64,000 bases of DNA, taken from Tetracentron sinense (Eukaryota; Streptophyta; Magnoliopsida; Trochodendrales; Trochodendraceae). Both the position numbers and the translations under genes were made by a program. Below the pieces are notes generated by a model. That model searched no databases. It was not told where the DNA came from and worked only from the letters and a program-made list of their open reading frames with translations. The stretch spans positions 11,064,041 through 11,128,040 of the forward strand of contig CM026562.1 of assembly GCA_015143295.1 (NCBI GenBank), given 5' to 3'. This document shows positions 60,020 to 64,000 of this stretch, piece by piece (position 1 is the stretch's first letter; each line of letters starts with the position of its first letter).

Positions 60020-62529
60020 TGTGAACACCTCATTTTTACACCCTTTAATCCTATTCTTTTTATTTTTTATTTTAATTTAATTTGTAATTTTAATTTTATT
60101 GTTATTTCATTTAAATTTATCCCTTAATTTGATTTATGCTTATTTTATTTTTAAGATCGAGAGAGAGAGAGAGTGAAAGCCTCATTAGAAACTCAAGCCC
60201 TATGTCCATCACCTAAATCCTTCCCTAATCTATACTTTAAAAGCCCAAAATCCTACTAAGGCCCAAGCCCAATTTCAAAACCCCTGTTGCCTATAAAAGC
60301 TGAGTGATAGAAAAAAATAAATCCTAATTCACTCGGTTAATCGTGAACCTGATCTCCCCTTCTTCTTCTTCTTCTTCTTCTTCTTTTTCTTCTTTGTTTG
60401 CAACCCTACCTTCGGCGGCAGCACCTGACGTCTACTCCAACAAGCTTCACCATTAGTGCCGGCTAACAGCTCGGACACCAGCACAGCAGCCCCTCTCTTC
60501 TAGATCGCCTTGGATTTTGAGGATCAAAGAGATCCAACTCCGTTGATCTCCCATTTCCGGCCGGTAGCAACTGTACGCCCCCAAACTCTGTCCTATCTTC
60601 TCCGGTGAGCTTGAACACCAGTCCTCTCCACCGATCCATCTCAGATCCTTCCATCTCCGGCGATCCTCTCCGTTTGGCGAGCTGTAGGTCTGCATCTCTC
60701 TTCCTCTCTCTCTTGATCTGATTTCCCTCTCTCTCTAGATCTAGATCTAGGTTTCTGAATTATGTTCTTTAATTATTATTATTTTTTCTTTGTTCTTTGA
60801 TTTCTTGTGTAGAACCGAGAGGATCTAGATCTCTGGTCATCTCCTCCGGCGAGCCAAGCCGCCACCACCAGCTCCGATCTAGTCTATCATTCCATCGTCG
60901 GCGGCAGCAGGCTCCGATCATCTTCCCCGGCTAGCTGCAGTTGAACCACTTGCATTTTGGGTTAATCTCGTTATCATCTCTGGTTATCAGGAGAAGAAAT
61001 CAGTAGCATCCGCCAAGCCAGTGGCCGTTTTTTTTATTATTTTACTTTTTTTATTATTTTATTATTTGTTTTTTCACCCATTGTTCTGTGGGTTGAGTGA
61101 CGGTGAGACAGAGTGATTTATCGTTGCCACTTTCTTCTCACCGGAGCAGTGGCGATACCGGCATCCTTTTCCAACAACCGCACGCAGGTATGCATTCTCA
61201 CTGTGTATTTATTTATTTATTTCATTTATTTTTTTCTTTTTGCATATTAGAAATTAAATTAGAAGAGGAGTGCTGAGATTTGAATCTCTTGGGCCCTTGG
61301 ATAGGGTCATGGTTATTAAATTGGAAGCCCATGAGCCCCTAGATTCATTTTTGGAATTTTTGGGCTTACCTCTTGAGGTCTTAGAATGATAGTGAACCAA
61401 AGCCAATTGACCATTAGTGGTCAATGGGCCTTGGCCCACTAACCTTCTTTTTGGGCCCATTTCATGTCATGAATGTATGTATTATTCATGTGTGTGATAG
61501 GATTAGGCCGTAGTTTATTTTTTATTTTTATTTTTATTTTTTATTTTTTGCCTACACAGGGCACTTAGGTATGATTTTCTACCCTAAATAACGGCCTACC
61601 CCGTTAGTTTAGTTTTACAAGAAATCAAAAAAAAATATATATAAAAAAATATATATCAAAATAAATTAAAGGTACTGGTCTATCTCCCCTTGGGACCTAG
61701 AGCAGGGTCCGTATTTAAACCATAACCTCTTTTGGTTTAAGACCGCTCGATCCACCCTGCTCTTTGCCTTTAAGTTAATTAAATCAGTTAGACCTTATTT
61801 TCCTTTTTGCCTACCTTGGGTACTTAAGTTTAGTTTTTGACTAGTTAAACTTGCCAAAATTAAAAAAATGCAAAAAAAAAATAAAATCAAAAAATACAAA
61901 ACAACAAAAACATTTAAAAAACCCACAAAATTCAAATAAAGACTTACCCTAATAAATGAACGCCCCCTAGAGCTCCCCCACGAGCACCTAGATACGCAAC
62001 CATCTCCCGGAATGAGATTCATAAATCTCAATTCCAATTCCCCCAATTCAAGCATGAGTTGGAAGCGACCACACTCCGAAACGAGTATAAAAACAGTCAC
62101 CACCCCCGAACTACTATTAGGGTCTGATTCCGACTAACCGCATAAGTAGGCAGCCCAAACCAGGGTTCGACCCTAACCAAAGATAAAATTTTTACACCCC
62201 ATATTGATTTGTGTTTGATTAGCAAAATTAATAATTGTTTAGGAAATTTTAAGGGATTTTAAATGTTTGGCTTAGACCTAATGAGTAGGTTACCATCAGT
62301 GGATGGAGGTTCTGGGGGTGCCTAACCCCTTCCCCAGGACCTAAATGGATCTCTTACCTAGACTACTCTGGACCGTAGACCCCTTATTTTGGATTTATCT
62401 CGGGATCCTACTTCCCCTAAGTAGGTGGCGACTCTTAGAATAAATTTAGCGTTATTCCTCTACTCTCGGACCTTATCTCGACACTTAGAGTTGAGAGAGG
62501 AGGAAAGGCGGTAAATTTAGGCGTTTACA
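60020..62529 (+). mobile_element. Solo LTR, Tat/Ogre-like gypsy, TSD ATATT
   Basis: 2510 bp, starting TGTGAACACCTC and ending GGCGTTTACA, with perfect ATATT at 60015-60019 and 62530-62534. A TATA box (60292-60299) is followed by a C/T-rich leader with a TTC run (60360-60394). Near the 3' end GGTGCCTAACCCCTTCCCC and GTAGGTGGCGACTC (about 62315-62435) resemble Tat/Ogre-type LTRs (recalled). No internal domain remains. Open frames such as those at 60453-60695 (minus) are not genes. Confidence 0.85.
60292..60299 (+). promoter_or_regulatory. TATA box of the Tat/Ogre-like LTR
   Basis: TATAAAAG, about 270 bp into the LTR, upstream of a pyrimidine-rich leader. It is well placed to be the LTR promoter. 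Confidence 0.65.
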
Positions 62530-63018
62530 ATATTGTTAACTATACGTTATATACATTGAGCGTTGTCAATGCTCAACCGAATTATTACTATCGGCAGGTT
62601 TAGAACGATTCAACATTTGTACTCCCGGACCTTAGATTGAGGAATAATATCCAGAAGAACAAGAAGGTGGCTACCAGGAGGCAGAAGTGGACTTGGATCA
62701 TTATCCATATTATTGATCCACTATTAATTATTTTATTTCAATTTGAGAGAGATGTAATAAGACATAATTTAAGTTTGATATTTCTTAGGTTTAAATTATA
62801 ATTGTGATCATGATGGATGATCCTAGATAATTATGTTTAAGTTAGTCACCTTTAGAGATGATTACATTGTTTAGAAAGTGGTTTCATTATTATTATTGAA
62901 GAAATTTTCAGACTCATATTTAGTTTGCCTTGCATGTTATTAAGATAAGATGGATATGCAGTGTCACGGTTCCAAAGTCTCATTTGACCAATAATGAGAT
63001 TTTGGGGCGTGACAGAGG

Positions 63019-63030
63019 TGGTATCAGAGC
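63019..63030 (+). promoter_or_regulatory. Primer-binding site of a plus-strand Tekay-like element
   Basis: TGGTATCAGAGC, four bases after the LTR end at 63014, complementary to the 3' end of initiator Met tRNA. Confidence 0.93.
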
Positions 63031-63198
63031 AAAGACACTAGGTTGCATTAGGAACAATGGACATTGACAGAAAACTTAGAAAAGCAACATCAAGCACAAA
63101 ACACTAGTTATTTAGGCTTAACATTGAGTCTTAGCCTTATGTTTAAATTTTTCGTTTAGGAGAGTTATGATTTACTGTTTCCTCTTAGGATATCCAAA

Positions 63199-63470
63199 AT
63201 GAGGCACAATAATCGAGGGCATGAGTATCACACTAGGAGTAATGTTGGAGAAGCTCCAAGGGTTATGATCAGCCTGATTTGACCCAGGTCTTGGGATCCA
63301 TTGCTGAGACAATGGCTTTATTGGGAGCTAGGCAACCTGCTATTATTCCAGATGCACCTGCACCTCCTCAGTTTTGGCACCTACCGATGCAGAGAGAGTT
63401 ATTTGGGCTTCCTTTGTCATGGAAGGGAAAGCAGAGCATGTGGAGAGCAAACACTAGCCTCTAACTGTGT
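63199..63470 (+). pseudogene. gag: Decayed gag start of the plus-strand Tekay-like element
   Basis: The ATG at 63199 opens MRHNNRGHEYHTRSN, aligning with MRRGTRG of the minus-strand elements. The frame stops after 27 codons, but one base away it continues as QPDLTQVLGSIAETMALLGARQ, closely matching QPDLSQVLGSIAETLAILAARQ. Then roughly 40 codons are missing, and WASFVMEGKAEH (frameshifted, 63407-63445) matches the HHWW region of the capsid-like domain. Nothing of gag or pol follows, so the element is truncated here. Confidence 0.82.
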
Positions 63471-64000
63471 AAAAGGAAATTAGTCTAACATTTTAGCTTA
63501 ACCAAAAGAATCAAGTAAGTGTTATATCCTTAATCAGCAAACAATATCATGTTAAGCCTTGGACAAGTATGAAAATTAAGATCACACAAGGAATGCAAAT
63601 CATGCAAGTAAGCTAAGGCAAACATAAATAAAATTTGGATTTTATTATTTATTATTTTTTTTTCAAAATAATTAACAAAGAAAAACATACCAAAATAAAT
63701 AAATATTAACAAAAATAAACTAGTAGTATACAAGTAAAGCATAGCACTAGGAAAAGATATAACAATCAAAACACACCCTAGACTATGACAGGCAAGGCTA
63801 AGTGAAGCTCTCAAGGTCTTCCTTCCTCATTCAAATGGTTTGAACAGTTTGATTGACCCTTTGGTCTTTAATTGTTTCGGTTGAGGTAGGCATGACTTTT
63901 TGCCTTTTCTTCTTGTTTCTCCTCTTCCAAAATTGAGTCCTAGAATTATGGCGGTTGAACATTAAGGTTCTTCTCATTTCCTCCTCTATATTTAGCATTA
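63471..64000. other. AT-rich non-coding end
   Basis: No gene is recognised. The minus-strand frame at 63530-63814 is low-complexity and hydrophobic, and I do not support it as a gene. Confidence 0.5.

Larger units (their letters stand above)
58886..63014 (+). mobile_element. Tekay-like LTR (5' boundary unclear), split by a solo LTR
   Basis: The parts are 58886-60019 and about 62530-63014. It ends TTTTGGGGCGTGACA at 63014 and is followed at once by a primer-binding site, so this is the end of a plus-strand 5' LTR. Internal CATTGAGCGTTGTC...GGCAGGTTTAG and GGAGATCTCATCGAAG are familiar from Tekay-type LTRs (recalled). The left boundary was not determined; the assigned start is simply the end of the preceding minus-strand LTR-like terminus. 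Confidence 0.6.

Noticed and set aside
60453..60695. Possible host exon (WKDLRWIGGEDW-like peptide) near a TATA box
   Set aside because: It is antisense to a C/T-rich LTR leader within a solo LTR that has perfect target duplications.

Overview
The window is repeat-dominated nuclear DNA of a flowering plant. No species can be named from it. The evidence is Ty3/gypsy chromoviruses with tRNA-iMet primer sites, hAT-type MITEs, T-rich introns and one host ankyrin-repeat gene with very long introns. There is no prokaryotic or organellar content.

Left part (1-14.6 kb): a host gene on the minus strand. Exon 1 (14359-14442), exon 2 (8588-8675) and exon 3 (5621-5685) join in frame into an ankyrin-repeat protein whose 3' exons are not visible and probably lie beyond the left edge. 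Its introns hold MITEs, a decayed gypsy chromodomain and, to the left of exon 3, a solo LTR (2466-5385, TSD GGAGA) carrying a nested hAT MITE (TSD ATTGAAAC).

Nested stack (14.6-27.5 kb): 196 bp upstream of the ankyrin start codon sits a hAT-like MITE (TSD CAAAGCAC). It is split by a copia-like, probably solo, LTR, which is split in turn by a complete 10.4 kb Tekay/Del-type chromovirus on the minus strand (16026-26441, TSD CCGGA).

Middle (27.5-33.8 kb): a TRIM-like LTR pair, then a complex long inverted repeat with a solo LTR (29835-31288, TSD AAGCT) inserted in it.

Right part (33.8-59.8 kb): a second Tekay element (33809-44086, TSD GTAAG) with its 3.3 kb right flank. About 12.4 kb of this block (34927-47410) is repeated in tandem (47411-59812), giving a third, LTR-truncated element. 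The copy junction lies inside an LTR and is surrounded by single-base deletions, so an assembly artefact must be considered beside a real duplication.

Right end (58.9-64 kb): a plus-strand Tekay-like LTR ending at 63014, followed by a primer-binding site and a decayed gag start. The LTR is interrupted by a Tat/Ogre-like solo LTR (60020-62529, TSD ATATT).

Most notable observation: in all three minus-strand Tekay elements, gag and pol are separated by a 148-nt, T-rich segment with GT...AG borders. Its removal fuses gag and protease exactly in frame, while failure to remove it terminates translation after Gag. This looks like a spliceosomal intron that sets the Gag to Gag-Pol ratio. All three pol genes are dead by stops or frameshifts; the gag frames of elements 2 and 3 are open.
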